Source of the DNA: AC-51 sp963749895
Lineage (GTDB): Bacteria > Actinomycetota > UBA4738 > HRBIN12
Length of the DNA: 64,000 nt
Direction: 5' to 3'
Assembly: GCA_963749895.1 (NCBI GenBank)
Contig: CAVVOG010000003.1
Span: 1,488,001-1,552,000 of the forward strand
The translations under genes were made by a program, and so were the position numbers. Positions 43,627 through 51,777 of the stretch are shown here, piece after piece; the first letter of the stretch is position 1; the number at the start of each line of letters is the position of its first letter. The notes beneath the pieces were generated by a model. That model saw nothing but the letters and a program-made list of their open reading frames with translations. It was not told where the DNA came from and made no database searches.

Positions 43627-45218
43627 GCGCGTCCCCCCGGCGGGAGGCTGGCGAGGAGCCCCAGGAGCGTGGGGACCTCGCCGGGACCGGCGAGCGAGAA
43701 CCGCGCGAGGGTGGGACGATCGTCGCCCTCGCCTCGGACGATCACCCCGATCCCGCGGGCCCGCACCTCGCGGAACGCGTCCTCGTCCGTCTCGTCGTCC
43801 CCGACGTACACGGGTGCCACGTCGAGACCGTCGAGGCCGAGCGACCCCTGGATCCGCGCGACGGCTCGGCCCTTGTCCCAGTCGACGTCGGGTCGGAGCT
43901 CGAAGATCATCTTGCCGCCCGTCCGCCGAAGGCCGGGGTGGGCATGAGCGACCCGGTCCACCGCCCTGCCGACCTGCTCGCCCGCCCCGAGGCCGGCTTC
44001 GCGGAAGTGGACCGCGATCGCAAAGCGCTTGCGCTCGATCCGCGCCCCCGGGATCGGCTCGATCATCGGTTCGAGCGCCCGGGCCGCCGCCTCCAGGTCC
44101 GCGACGCGGTCCTCGCCGATCTCGTACCTGGTCCCATCGGCGCCTCGGATGTCGAACCCGTGGCTCCCGGCGATCACGATGCCGTCGATCCCGACCATCG
44201 AGTGCACGTCCTCGAGGTCGCGACCGCTGACCACCGCGACGGGATGGACATCCGCGAGCTCCGCGATCGCGCGCCTCGCGTCTCGAGGCAGGAGCGCGTC
44301 CTCGGGCCGAGCGACGATCGGGGTCAGGGTGCCGTCGTAGTCGAGGAAGACCGCAGGTCGACGGTCGCCGACACGACCGAGGAGCTCACCCCACGACGCG
44401 GTCGCGGACGGGAGGTCGGCGACCGCCGGGGCAGGCGTCAGCCCGAGCTCGACGACGTCGGTGATCACCGCGTCGGCGCCGGCCGCCCGGAGCGCCTCCG
44501 CGTTGTGCTCGCGGTCGATGCCGATCACGAGGCCGAACCCCCCTCGACGCGCGGCCTCCACGCCCGCCCTCGAATCCTCGAGCACGGCGACCCTGACGGG
44601 CTCGATCCCCATCAGCGCCGCAGCGCGCACGAGCACGTCGGGCGCCGGCTTGCCCGGCAGACCCCATCGCGCCGCCTCCACGCCACCGACCCGCACGTCG
44701 AAGCGACCGGTGACGCCGGCCGCCTCGAGCACCTCGCGCATGTTGCGACTCGCCGTGAACAGACCCGTGCGGATGCCGGCCGTCCGGAGACCGTCGATGA
44801 AGGCCAACGTCGAAGGGAACACCGATACGCCGTCCGACCGCACCAGTTCCAGGAAGCGCCCGTTCTTCCGGTCGCCGATCGCCTGCACGCTCACCGGGTC
44901 GCCGTCCGGCCCCGGCTCGATGCCCCGGGAGGCGAGGAAGCTCCGGACCCCCTCTTCGCGCGGCTTCCCGTCCACGTAGGCCAGGTAGTCCTCATCGCGG
45001 AAGGCCACGAACGGCTCGCCGGTCCGCGCGGCCCAGACCTCGAGCGCCCCGTCGAAGACCTCACGCCACGCCGCTGCGTGCACGGACGCGGTGTCGGTCA
45101 CGACACCGTCCATATCGAACAACACACCGTCGACGGCGTCCCTCGGCACCTCGAAGGACGCCGCGACCCGTGGGGGACGATCGTGCGGTGAGCCGTTCGG
45201 ACGAACCGGGTCGATCAC
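43623..45218 (-). CDS. otsB: Fused beta-phosphoglucomutase (PgmB) and trehalose-6-phosphate phosphatase (OtsB)
   Basis: 531 residues. Residues 30-260 are a HAD mutase: DGVLFDMDGVVTDTASVHAAAW, LVRSDGVSVFPSTLAF, ARWGLPGKPAPDVLVRAA, VAVLEDSRAGVEAARRGGFG. Residues 285-525 are OtsB: AVFLDYDGTLTPIV, AVVSGRDLEDVHSMVG, GSHGFDIRG, KMIFELRPDVDWDKGRAV, VYVGDDETDEDAF. The fusion resembles mycobacterial OtsB1, where these domains are joined to a GH65 domain; here GH65 is a separate coupled gene. GTG start with GGGAGGG 6 nt upstream. Together they convert trehalose or trehalose-6-P to glucose-phosphates. Confidence 0.93.
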   Translation of the reverse strand: MIDPVRPNGSPHDRPPRVAASFEVPRDAVDGVLFDMDGVVTDTASVHAAAWREVFDGALEVWAARTGEPFVAFRDEDYLAYVDGKPREEGVRSFLASRGIEPGPDGDPVSVQAIGDRKNGRFLELVRSDGVSVFPSTLAFIDGLRTAGIRTGLFTASRNMREVLEAAGVTGRFDVRVGGVEAARWGLPGKPAPDVLVRAAALMGIEPVRVAVLEDSRAGVEAARRGGFGLVIGIDREHNAEALRAAGADAVITDVVELGLTPAPAVADLPSATASWGELLGRVGDRRPAVFLDYDGTLTPIVARPEDALLPRDARRAIAELADVHPVAVVSGRDLEDVHSMVGIDGIVIAGSHGFDIRGADGTRYEIGEDRVADLEAAARALEPMIEPIPGARIERKRFAIAVHFREAGLGAGEQVGRAVDRVAHAHPGLRRTGGKMIFELRPDVDWDKGRAVARIQGSLGLDGLDVAPVYVGDDETDEDAFREVRARGIGVIVRGEGDDRPTLARFSLAGPGEVPTLLGLLASLPPGGRA

Positions 45219-45320
45219 GTCGATCCCTCCCTTGCCGTCCCTTTCGACCCTACCCGAACGCGGGGCTTCGGGGCCTCGCAGGTCCCGATCAGACGTGCCG
45301 CGGTCGGGACGTGGAAGAGC

Positions 45321-46205
45321 TCACACGGGCGGGTCGACGGCTCTCCCGGGGATGACGGGCGGGACCCGAACACCGCGCTCCGCCATCCGCTGGACGATCC
45401 GCTCGCGCAGGTGCCGCTCCGCGTCGATGCGGTGGCTGGGCTGGGTCTCCGCGGCCACGCGGACCACCTGCGCGGTGTCGGTCAGATCCGTGACGCCGAG
45501 CACGATGGGCGGCTCCCGGAGCCAGCCCTTCAGGGGCTCCTGATCCACGATCTGCGCGAAGAGCTCCTCGATCACGCCTCGAACGCGGTCGGCATCCTCG
45601 GCCAGCGCGATCCTCACGTCGACGACCGCACGCCCCCATCCGCGGGTCCGGTTGTTCGTGACCTCGATCAGCCCGTTCGGCACGATGCTGAGCGAGCCGT
45701 CGTACTGGCGGATCGACGTCGTCCGCAGACTGAGCGCCTCGACGCGGCCCGAGACGGTCCCCGACGACGCCGTGAGATCGACCATGTCGCCGACGTCGTA
45801 CTGACCCTCGAGGAACATGAACAGACCCGAGATCGTGTCCTTGACCAGGGACTGGGCGCCGAACCCGAGCGCCACGCCCAAGATCCCCGCCGACGCCACG
45901 AGCGGCCCGACGTTGACGCCGAGGGCCGACAGCAGGGTCACGGCGAACACGGTCCACGCGATCACCGCGAGCGTTGTCCCGACGATCGCCGCGATGCTCC
46001 CGACCCGCCGTAGACGCCGGCCTTCGGGTTCGTCCCCGGCGCTCTTCGCGCGCCGTTGGTACCGGCGGATCCAGCGTCCCGACGCGACGCTGATCACGAT
46101 CGCGATGAGGAGACTGACGCCCAAGGCCACGCCGTGGGAGGCCCACCAGTCCCCTCCGACGAACGGCGTGTCGGGGTCAGCAGCGAGCAGGGCGAGCGGT
46201 GCCAT
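45321..46205 (-). CDS. Small-conductance mechanosensitive channel, MscS family
   Basis: 294 residues. TM segments, then pore-lining GILGVALGFGAQSLVKDTISG and LEGQYDVGDMVDLTASSGTVSGRVEALSLRTTSIRQYDGSLSIVPNG, the complete MscS core. The periplasmic part is short and there is no cNMP-binding tail. Releases solutes upon hypo-osmotic shock; trehalose genes are upstream on the same strand, which fits an osmotic theme. TATCGT lies 6 nt before the ATG; the frame is open upstream through an unrelated segment. Confidence 0.9.
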   Translation of the reverse strand: MAPLALLAADPDTPFVGGDWWASHGVALGVSLLIAIVISVASGRWIRRYQRRAKSAGDEPEGRRLRRVGSIAAIVGTTLAVIAWTVFAVTLLSALGVNVGPLVASAGILGVALGFGAQSLVKDTISGLFMFLEGQYDVGDMVDLTASSGTVSGRVEALSLRTTSIRQYDGSLSIVPNGLIEVTNNRTRGWGRAVVDVRIALAEDADRVRGVIEELFAQIVDQEPLKGWLREPPIVLGVTDLTDTAQVVRVAAETQPSHRIDAERHLRERIVQRMAERGVRVPPVIPGRAVDPPV

Positions 46206-46276
46206 GGGCGGACGATAACAGCGTTCCGGAGACGCCCGAGCCAGCTCCCGTCCGGGCAGGACCGAAGATCCGAGGG

Positions 46277-47095
46277 CTAGCCGAGCGCCTCCTCGAGGGC
46301 GCGCCTCACCAGGACCTTCACGAGCGCTCGGCGGTACCCGGCCGAGCCGAACGCGTCCGACGGCGGGCTCGTGCCCTCGTCTGCCCGCTCGGAGGCCGAC
46401 GTCGGGTCGGCACCACCGGCCACCGCGTCCTCGACCCCGGCGGCACGCAGCGGCGTGAGTCCCATGTTCGTGAGCGCGACCCGCGCACCGCCGTCCGTCC
46501 GAACCGCCGCCACCCCCACCAGCGCCCAGTCCTGTGCCCGACGGTTGAACTTCAGGTAGCTCCACCCGTCGTTCGTCTTGGGGACCCGGATCTCCATCAG
46601 CACCTCGTCGTGCATCAGCGCCGTCTCGAACAGCGATGTGAAGAAGTCGGCCGCGGCGATCTCCCGACGGCCGTTGGGACCCTGCGCGACGAACGTGGCG
46701 TCGAGCGCGAGGAGCACGCTCGACATGTCCCCGGCGGGGTCCCCGTGCGCCACGGACCCCCCGATCGTGCCCATGTGACGGACCTGCGGATCCCCGATCT
46801 GTTCGGCCGCGTAGGCGACGATCGGGCAGGCCGCCTGGAGGAGCCCGTCGTTCGACACGTCGTGGTGCCGCGTCATCGCGCCGATCGAGACCACGTCGCC
46901 GTCGTCGCGCACGTAGCGCAGATCACGGAGCCTGCCGATGTCCACGAGGGTGCCCGGCCGGGCGACGCGCAGCCGCATCGCCGGGAGCAGCGAATGACCG
47001 CCGGCCAGCAACTTCGCGTCCCGGTCCACGCGGAGCGCCGAGATCGCCTCGTCGACCGTCTCCGCCCGGACGTAGTCGAAGGGCGCCGGTATCAC
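46277..47095 (-). CDS. coxM: FAD-binding subunit of a molybdenum hydroxylase (CoxM-like)
   Basis: 272 residues. CO dehydrogenase medium subunit/xanthine-oxidase FAD fold: PAPFDYVRAETVDEAI, AGGHSLLPAMRLRVARP (FAD loop 1), IGAMTRHHDVSND, and GTIGGSVAHGDPAGDMSSVLLALDATF (FAD loop 2, with AGGSL/TIGG motifs). GTG 47095 starts the conserved IPAPF; an upstream ATG overlaps the GGAGGGG that is its ribosome site. It follows the Fe-S gene by 42 bp in the order S then M. No molybdopterin-binding large subunit (CoxL) is found in the window. Confidence 0.9.
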   Translation of the reverse strand: MIPAPFDYVRAETVDEAISALRVDRDAKLLAGGHSLLPAMRLRVARPGTLVDIGRLRDLRYVRDDGDVVSIGAMTRHHDVSNDGLLQAACPIVAYAAEQIGDPQVRHMGTIGGSVAHGDPAGDMSSVLLALDATFVAQGPNGRREIAAADFFTSLFETALMHDEVLMEIRVPKTNDGWSYLKFNRRAQDWALVGVAAVRTDGGARVALTNMGLTPLRAAGVEDAVAGGADPTSASERADEGTSPPSDAFGSAGYRRALVKVLVRRALEEALG

Positions 47096-47137
47096 CGTGG
47101 TCCCCTCCACGCACCGTCGGTCACCATCGGACCCTCA

Positions 47138-47614
47138 TCACGTGCTCGTGGCGCCCATCCGCTCGGCCGCGTCCAGGACCGCGTCGACGATGTTCTGGTA
47201 GCCGGTGCACCGGCACAGGTTGCCCTCGAGCGCTTCGCGGACCTCCCCCTCGGTCGGCGAGGGGTGCTCTCCCAGGTAGCTCGCCGCGGCCATGATCATC
47301 CCCGGCGTGCAGTAGCCGCACTGCAGGCCGTGGTGCCGATGGAACGCATCCTGCAGTGGGTGCATCGGGCCACCCGGCTGGGCGATCCCTTCGATCGTGG
47401 TGACCTCGCGACCGTCGGCCTGGACGGCGAGCAGCGTGCACGACTTGACCGACTCACCGTCGAGCAGCACGGTGCACGCACCGCACGACGAGGTGTCGCA
47501 CCCCACGTTGGCCCCCGTGAGCCCGAGGTCCTCGCGGAGGTGATAGACGAGGAGCGTTCGAGGTTCCACGTCGGCCTCGTGTGCGGTTCCGTTGACGATG
47601 AGCGTGATCCGCAT
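47138..47614 (-). CDS. coxS: [2Fe-2S] subunit of a molybdenum hydroxylase (CoxS-like)
   Basis: 158 residues (one more if GTG 47617 is used). N-terminal plant-ferredoxin-type cluster with Cys at about 39, 44, 47 and 59 (GCDTSSCGACTV; SCTLL), and C-terminal four-helix cluster with CGYCTPGMIM and CRCTGYQN. This is the standard small subunit. Electrons would run from the Mo site on the large subunit through both clusters to FAD in CoxM. The large subunit is missing here. TACGCT 10 nt before the ATG suggests its own promoter. Confidence 0.92.
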   Translation of the reverse strand: MRITLIVNGTAHEADVEPRTLLVYHLREDLGLTGANVGCDTSSCGACTVLLDGESVKSCTLLAVQADGREVTTIEGIAQPGGPMHPLQDAFHRHHGLQCGYCTPGMIMAAASYLGEHPSPTEGEVREALEGNLCRCTGYQNIVDAVLDAAERMGATST

Positions 47615-47656
47615 CACGGGACGGAGCGTAGTACGCGGGCCGAGCGGTCGGACCGG

Positions 47657-48229
47657 CTACCAGGCCGTGCCGTGAGCCGCGGTGGCAGCCTCGCCCGTAC
47701 ACGCGCGGCCGGTCCCGTAGGAGGCGACGCCGTCGGGGTCGAGGGAGATCCAGTAGCAGAGGCCCGAGGGCGCCATAACGGCCGCCGACCAGCGCTCGGA
47801 GGTGGCCTCCACGCTCACGACCGACGGCGAGGTCGACATCCCGTCGACGAACAGCATCGACGGCTGCGCCTGCGACAGCTGCCCCGGACCCGCCTCGGCG
47901 AGATCCCCGGTGTCGAGCGCCACCGACGTCGCGAGCTCGAGCGCACGGGTGGCCGAGGACCGTGCCTGCGAGTCCAGCAGGGCCATCACCTCGGGTTGGG
48001 TCCGCAGGTCCGGGAGCGCCTCGGCCCGCGCGTCGGCCTGGGCGAGCACCTGCCTCTCCACCACAGCACGGCGGGCGTCGGCGGCGCGCTCCTGCCGCAC
48101 GACGAACGCCGCGAACACGCCGACGAGGAACACGATCGCCGCGGACGCGGCCGCCAGACGCAGCGCGAACGGATCGATCGTCCGTCGCGGCATCGTCGGC
48201 GCGATGAAGGTGAAGGTGTCGTCCATCAT
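47657..48229 (-). CDS. Membrane-anchored protein with C-terminal Cys-pair domain (paralogue of 38650-39138)
   Basis: 190 residues. One N-terminal TM helix (FALRLAAASAAIVFLVGVFAAFVV) preceded by a Pro/Thr-rich cytoplasmic start, then a helical stalk (QERAADARRAVVERQVLAQADA) and a C-terminal domain SERWSAAVMAPSGLCYWISL with YGTGRACTGEAA and a terminal W. That end matches the protein at 38650. ATG 48229 chosen; a second in-frame ATG is one codon later. No family known. It sits downstream of the 48-residue membrane peptide by 47 bp, with a similar direction. Confidence 0.65.
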   Translation of the reverse strand: MMDDTFTFIAPTMPRRTIDPFALRLAAASAAIVFLVGVFAAFVVRQERAADARRAVVERQVLAQADARAEALPDLRTQPEVMALLDSQARSSATRALELATSVALDTGDLAEAGPGQLSQAQPSMLFVDGMSTSPSVVSVEATSERWSAAVMAPSGLCYWISLDPDGVASYGTGRACTGEAATAAHGTAW

Positions 48230-48276
48230 CCCCGTTGCGGTATCGGCACCCGCGCGTCGGGCCTGAGGCCGTCCGC

Positions 48277-48423
48277 TCAGACGCCCTGGACGAACGCGAG
48301 CAAGCCCACGAGCACGGCGACGGCCAGGACCACGCCGATCGCCACGAGCGGCCCGGTGCGCACGGGCGGGCGTCCGGCCGTCGGTCGGATCTGGCTGCCC
48401 CGGATCCCGGTGGAGCCGTTCAT
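48277..48423 (-). CDS. 48-residue single-TM peptide
   Basis: Begins MNGSTGIRGSQIRPT and ends with a hydrophobic helix (PLVAIGVVLAVAVLVGLLAFV) and QGV; no catalytic residues. It lies between the CoxF-like gene (divergent) and the anchored protein at 47657 in the same direction as the latter, which fits a small operon. Too short for a firm call, but the clean TM helix and ordered start support it. Confidence 0.4.
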   Translation of the reverse strand: MNGSTGIRGSQIRPTAGRPPVRTGPLVAIGVVLAVAVLVGLLAFVQGV

Positions 48424-48496
48424 GCCCCCTGGTATCGGCACGCACCGGGCCGGCACTGAGCCCGTTCGAACCACGGTCCTGCCCTACGATGCCGTC

Positions 48497-49633
48497 GTGA
48501 GCGAGATCACCGACGTCCTGAGGGCGATCGAGTCGCTGTCCGAGCGGGGTCAGCGCATGGCCCTGGCCACGATCGTGGCGGTCCGGGGCTCGACCTACCG
48601 GCGTCCGGGGGCACGGCTCCTGGTCCCGGAGGTGGGCGCGCCGATCGGGAACATCAGCGGTGGCTGTCTCGAGGGTGACGTCGCCGACCTCGCCCGTGTC
48701 GTGATGCAGGAGAGCACCGCGCGGCTCGCCGGCTGGGATCTCACCGCCGACGACGACGCGGCCTGGGGCCTCGGGCTCGGGTGCAACGGCGCGATCGAGG
48801 TCTTCATCGAGCCCGCCGATCGGGCCGTGGGGGTGGCCCACGCCTTGCGCACCGCGCTCGACGAGCAGGTGCCGATCAGCCTCGTGACCGTGCTGGAGTC
48901 CGAGGATGAACGCCTCGTGGAGCCGGGCAGCCGGCTCGTCGTTCGGCCCGGGCGCCCGGTGGAAGGGACGCTCGGTCACGCCGACGTGGACGCGGAGGCG
49001 ATCGTGGCCGCGCACGAGCAGCTCGCGGCGGAGCGATCCGAGATCCACACGTTCCTCCACGGCGTCCGCGCGTTCGTCGAGGTCCTGGAGCCGCCCCTGC
49101 GGCTAGTGGTGTGCGGAGCCGGCCACGACGCGGTGCCGTTGACCGCCGCCGCCGCGGGGCTCGGCTGGCACGCGATCGTCGTCGACGACCGACCGGCCTT
49201 CCTGGTCGCCGATCGCTTCCCGCACGCCGCAGGGTTCGTGCACGTCGAAGACCCGTCAGAGGTGGCCGAGCGTGCCTCGATCGACGACCGGACCTGCGTC
49301 GTCGTGATGACCCACAACTTCCTCCGAGACAAGGCGTACCTGCGCACGCTCCTTGATGGTCCAGCCTGCTACCTCGGGATGCTCGGCCCGGCCGCGCGGA
49401 CCCAGCGGCTACTGATGGAGATCGCCGAGGAGGGCACCGACGTCACCGACTCGGACCTGGAGCGGATCCACGGGCCGGCGGGGCTGGATCTGGGCGCCGA
49501 GGGTCCGGAGGAGATCGCCCAGGCGATCGTGGCGGAGATCGTCGCGGTGAAGCGCCGACGTGAGGGTGGCTTCCTGAAGCAGCGGCCGGGCCCGATCCAC
49601 GATCGGCCGCGCCCCGGCACGGAGGCTCGGTAG
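48497..49633 (+). CDS. XdhC/CoxF-family molybdenum-hydroxylase maturation protein
   Basis: 378 residues. N-terminal XdhC/CoxI domain (RMALATIVAVRGSTYRRPGARLLV, NISGGCLEGDVADLA with the conserved Cys) and a C-terminal Rossmann domain (RLVVCGAGHDAVPLTAAAAGLGW). This family delivers or sulfurates the Mo cofactor for xanthine- and CO-dehydrogenase-type enzymes. The C-terminal end (MTHNFLRDKAYLRTLLDG and YLGMLGPAARTQRLL) is standard. GTG start at 48497, TACGAT 6 nt upstream. It heads the coxF-coxG-MobA-like set. Confidence 0.9.
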   Translation: MSEITDVLRAIESLSERGQRMALATIVAVRGSTYRRPGARLLVPEVGAPIGNISGGCLEGDVADLARVVMQESTARLAGWDLTADDDAAWGLGLGCNGAIEVFIEPADRAVGVAHALRTALDEQVPISLVTVLESEDERLVEPGSRLVVRPGRPVEGTLGHADVDAEAIVAAHEQLAAERSEIHTFLHGVRAFVEVLEPPLRLVVCGAGHDAVPLTAAAAGLGWHAIVVDDRPAFLVADRFPHAAGFVHVEDPSEVAERASIDDRTCVVVMTHNFLRDKAYLRTLLDGPACYLGMLGPAARTQRLLMEIAEEGTDVTDSDLERIHGPAGLDLGAEGPEEIAQAIVAEIVAVKRRREGGFLKQRPGPIHDRPRPGTEAR

Positions 49634-49695
49634 TCGATCCGGCCAGACGTCGTTCGACCCTCGCGCCGACCGGCCGGACCGGTACCCTCGTCGCC

Positions 49696-50283
49696 ATGCT
49701 GATCGAGAACGGCTTCACCGTCGATGCCTCGCCCGACGTGGTCTGGACGCACCTGCTGGACGTCGAGAAGGTCGCGCCGTGCATGCCGGGTGCCGAGCTG
49801 ACCGAGACGGTGGACGAGCGCAACTGGCGGGGCAACGTCCTGATGGCGTTCGGCCCCGTGAAGATGTCGTTCGCGGGCACGGTCACGCTCGACGAGCTCG
49901 ACGAGGACGCGCGCCAGATCCGGCTCCACGCGAAGGGAACCGAGCAGAAGGGCAAAGGGGCGGCGACCGCGAAGGTCACCTCGACCTTGGTTCCGACCGA
50001 CGACGGCGGCACGGCTGTGTCGATGGAGGCGGACATCACGTTGACCGGTGCGGTCGCGCAGCTCTCACGCGGATTGCTGCCGGAGATCTCCAAGAAGCTG
50101 ACCCAGCAGTTCGCCGACTGCCTCCAAGCGAACCTGACCGCCGAGCACGCCGCCGCGGGGGCGGGAGCCGAGCCGGCTGGGACGCCGGCCGCGACGCCGG
50201 TGGGTGGCGCCCGCCTCGGCCTGTCGGCCCTGTGGGCCACGGTGGTCGGCTTCTTCCGACGGCTGTTCGGTACGAAGGGCTGA
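49696..50283 (+). CDS. coxG: CoxG-like SRPBCC-fold membrane-recruitment protein
   Basis: 195 residues. SRPBCC/CoxG domain: ENGFTVDASPDVVWTHLLDVEKVAPCMPGAELTE, then WRGNVLMAFGPVKMSFAGTVTL, DDGGTAVSMEADITLTGAVAQLSRGLL and the C-terminal tail, which ends in Pro/Ala linker and a hydrophobic amphipathic segment (LWATVVGFFRRLFGTK). CoxG anchors CO dehydrogenase to the membrane so electrons can enter the quinone pool. TACCCT 7 nt before the ATG. Confidence 0.88.
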   Translation: MLIENGFTVDASPDVVWTHLLDVEKVAPCMPGAELTETVDERNWRGNVLMAFGPVKMSFAGTVTLDELDEDARQIRLHAKGTEQKGKGAATAKVTSTLVPTDDGGTAVSMEADITLTGAVAQLSRGLLPEISKKLTQQFADCLQANLTAEHAAAGAGAEPAGTPAATPVGGARLGLSALWATVVGFFRRLFGTKG

Positions 50284-50287
50284 CACG

Positions 50288-50851
50288 GTGATCTCCGGCG
50301 TCGTCCTCGCGGCCGGCGAGGGACGCCGCTTCGGCGACACGAAGCAGCTGGCCGTGCTCGGCGGGCGCCCGCTCGTCCTGCACGCGGTCGACGCGCTGCG
50401 CTCGGCCGACGTCGGCGAGCTGCTCGTCGTGACCGGACACGACGCGGACCGGGTCGAGGCCGCGCTGCCGAGCGACGTCCGGATCGTCCGGAACCTTCGC
50501 CACCGCGACGGGCAGGCCACCTCGCTCGCCGCCGCGCTCCACGAGGTCGCCGACGACTCGGAGGCCTCGGTGATCCTGCTGGCGGACCAGCCGGGCGTCA
50601 CGTCCGACGACGTACGAGCGCTCGTCGGCGGGTTCCTGCGGACGCGCGCTGCGATCGTGCGTCTCCGCTACGCGGACGGACCGGGTCCCGCGCTGCTCTC
50701 ACGTGAGATCTACGCGGAGGCGGGCCACCTCCACGGAGACGTCGGCGCTCGGGTCCTGATCGCCTCGCACCCGGAGTGGGTCCACGAGGTCCTCATCGAC
50801 CGCCCCGCCCCACCCGACATCGACGCGCCGGACGATCTGCCTCAGCCGTGA
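50288..50851 (+). CDS. MobA-like molybdenum-cofactor nucleotidyltransferase
   Basis: 187 residues. Nucleotidyltransferase fold: GVVLAAGEGRRFGDTKQLAVLGGRPLV (GxG-x-R-F-G and Lys), VVTGHDADRV, VILLADQPGVTSDDVRALV (metal-binding Asp) and a late GDVGARVLI. Related to MobA and MocA, which make molybdopterin guanine or cytosine dinucleotide; cytosine dinucleotide is the form in CO dehydrogenases, so MocA type is likelier. GTG start at 50288, 4 nt after the coxG stop, so it is coupled. Confidence 0.85.
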   Translation: MISGVVLAAGEGRRFGDTKQLAVLGGRPLVLHAVDALRSADVGELLVVTGHDADRVEAALPSDVRIVRNLRHRDGQATSLAAALHEVADDSEASVILLADQPGVTSDDVRALVGGFLRTRAAIVRLRYADGPGPALLSREIYAEAGHLHGDVGARVLIASHPEWVHEVLIDRPAPPDIDAPDDLPQP

Positions 50852-50858
50852 CCCGGCA

Positions 50859-51677
50859 TCAGCAGACCATGCCGAGTCGGCGATGGCTCAGCGCAGGAAG
50901 CGAGGCGCGGACACGGCGGAGCTCGCCGAAGTCGAGGTCCGCGAACCACACGCCGTCGCCCTCCTCGGGGGCCCGGGCGAGGACGCGCCCCCACGGGTCG
51001 ACGACCATCGAGGTGCCGTAGCAGAGACGATCGTCATCGGGACTCCCCCACGGGCCCCACTGCGCCGGCGCGACGACGAAGCACTGGTCCTCGATCGCCC
51101 GAGCGCGGAGCAGCACCTCCCAGTGGGCTTCGCCGGTTACCGCGGTGAACGCCGAGGGCACGAGCAGCACCTCCGCGCCGAGCGCGACCAGGCCACGGTA
51201 CAGCTCGGGGAAGCGCAGGTCGTAGCAGACCGACAGGCCGACACGAGCCAGGTCGGTCTCGTGCGTCACCAGCTGATCGCCGCCGGTGAACAACGAGGAC
51301 TCCCGCAGCGGCGGTTGCCCGGCGATGTCGACGTCGAACAGGTGGATCTTCCGGTAGCGAGCGACCAGGTCGCCATCTCGCGAGTACAGCGTCGAGGCAT
51401 TGAAGACGCGCCCCTCCTCCGCCTCGGCGATCGAACCCCCGAGCACCCACATCGAGCGCTCGCGAGCGACCCGAGCCAGGCGCTCGGTCGTCGGCCCGGG
51501 GATCGGCTCGGCGATCTCGCGCGACCGACGGTGCGACCCGTAGAAGGGGAACAGCTCGGGGAGCGCCGCGAGGTCCGCACCACCGTCCGCGGCTTCGTTG
51601 AGCAGGCGCTCGGCCGTCGCCAGGTTCGCCTCGACGTCGTCGTGGCCGGCGTTCATCTGACACAGGGCGACCCGCAT
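50859..51677 (-). CDS. Carbon-nitrogen hydrolase (nitrilase superfamily)
   Basis: 272 residues. Catalytic triad Glu-Lys-Cys visible: LAALPELFPFYGS (Glu), YRKIHLFDVDI (Lys) and LSVCYDLRFPELYRGL (Cys). The Nit1/Nit2/NIT-like branch (omega-amidase or deaminated glutathione amidase) is suggested by YRKIHLFD and WEVLLRARAIEDQCFV. TAGCAT 9 nt before the ATG. Convergent with the cox-like operon, so probably unrelated. Confidence 0.9.
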   Translation of the reverse strand: MRVALCQMNAGHDDVEANLATAERLLNEAADGGADLAALPELFPFYGSHRRSREIAEPIPGPTTERLARVARERSMWVLGGSIAEAEEGRVFNASTLYSRDGDLVARYRKIHLFDVDIAGQPPLRESSLFTGGDQLVTHETDLARVGLSVCYDLRFPELYRGLVALGAEVLLVPSAFTAVTGEAHWEVLLRARAIEDQCFVVAPAQWGPWGSPDDDRLCYGTSMVVDPWGRVLARAPEEGDGVWFADLDFGELRRVRASLPALSHRRLGMVC

Positions 51678-51718
51678 GGGACCGCGATGCTACCCCTCGG
51701 GAGGTGACCACGGACGCC

Positions 51719-51749
51719 GAAGGGGCGGGCCCGGAGGACCCGCCCCTTC
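51719..51749. terminator. Strong GC hairpin terminator
   Basis: GAAGGGGCGGG and CCCGCCCCTTC form a perfect 11-bp stem with a 9-nt loop, 29 bp beyond the first YceI stop and upstream of the nitrilase. No long U-tract. Best assigned to the YceI transcript. Confidence 0.6.
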
Positions 51750-51777
51750 GACCACGGGCAGTGCTCGATCCTGCGGC

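Noticed and set aside
40861..43947. Long plus-strand frame of about 1000 codons opposite the GH65 gene
   Set aside because: Composition is typical of antisense GC-rich sequence; GH65 on the minus strand has all family motifs.
46199..49633. Very long open plus-strand frame across coxM, coxS and the anchored protein
   Set aside because: Only the part from 48497 is real (XdhC/CoxF). The rest is antisense shadow of high-GC genes with Arg/His-rich sequence and no family match.
46277..50851. Complete aerobic CO dehydrogenase operon
   Set aside because: The catalytic CoxL subunit is absent from the window, so CO oxidation cannot be claimed.
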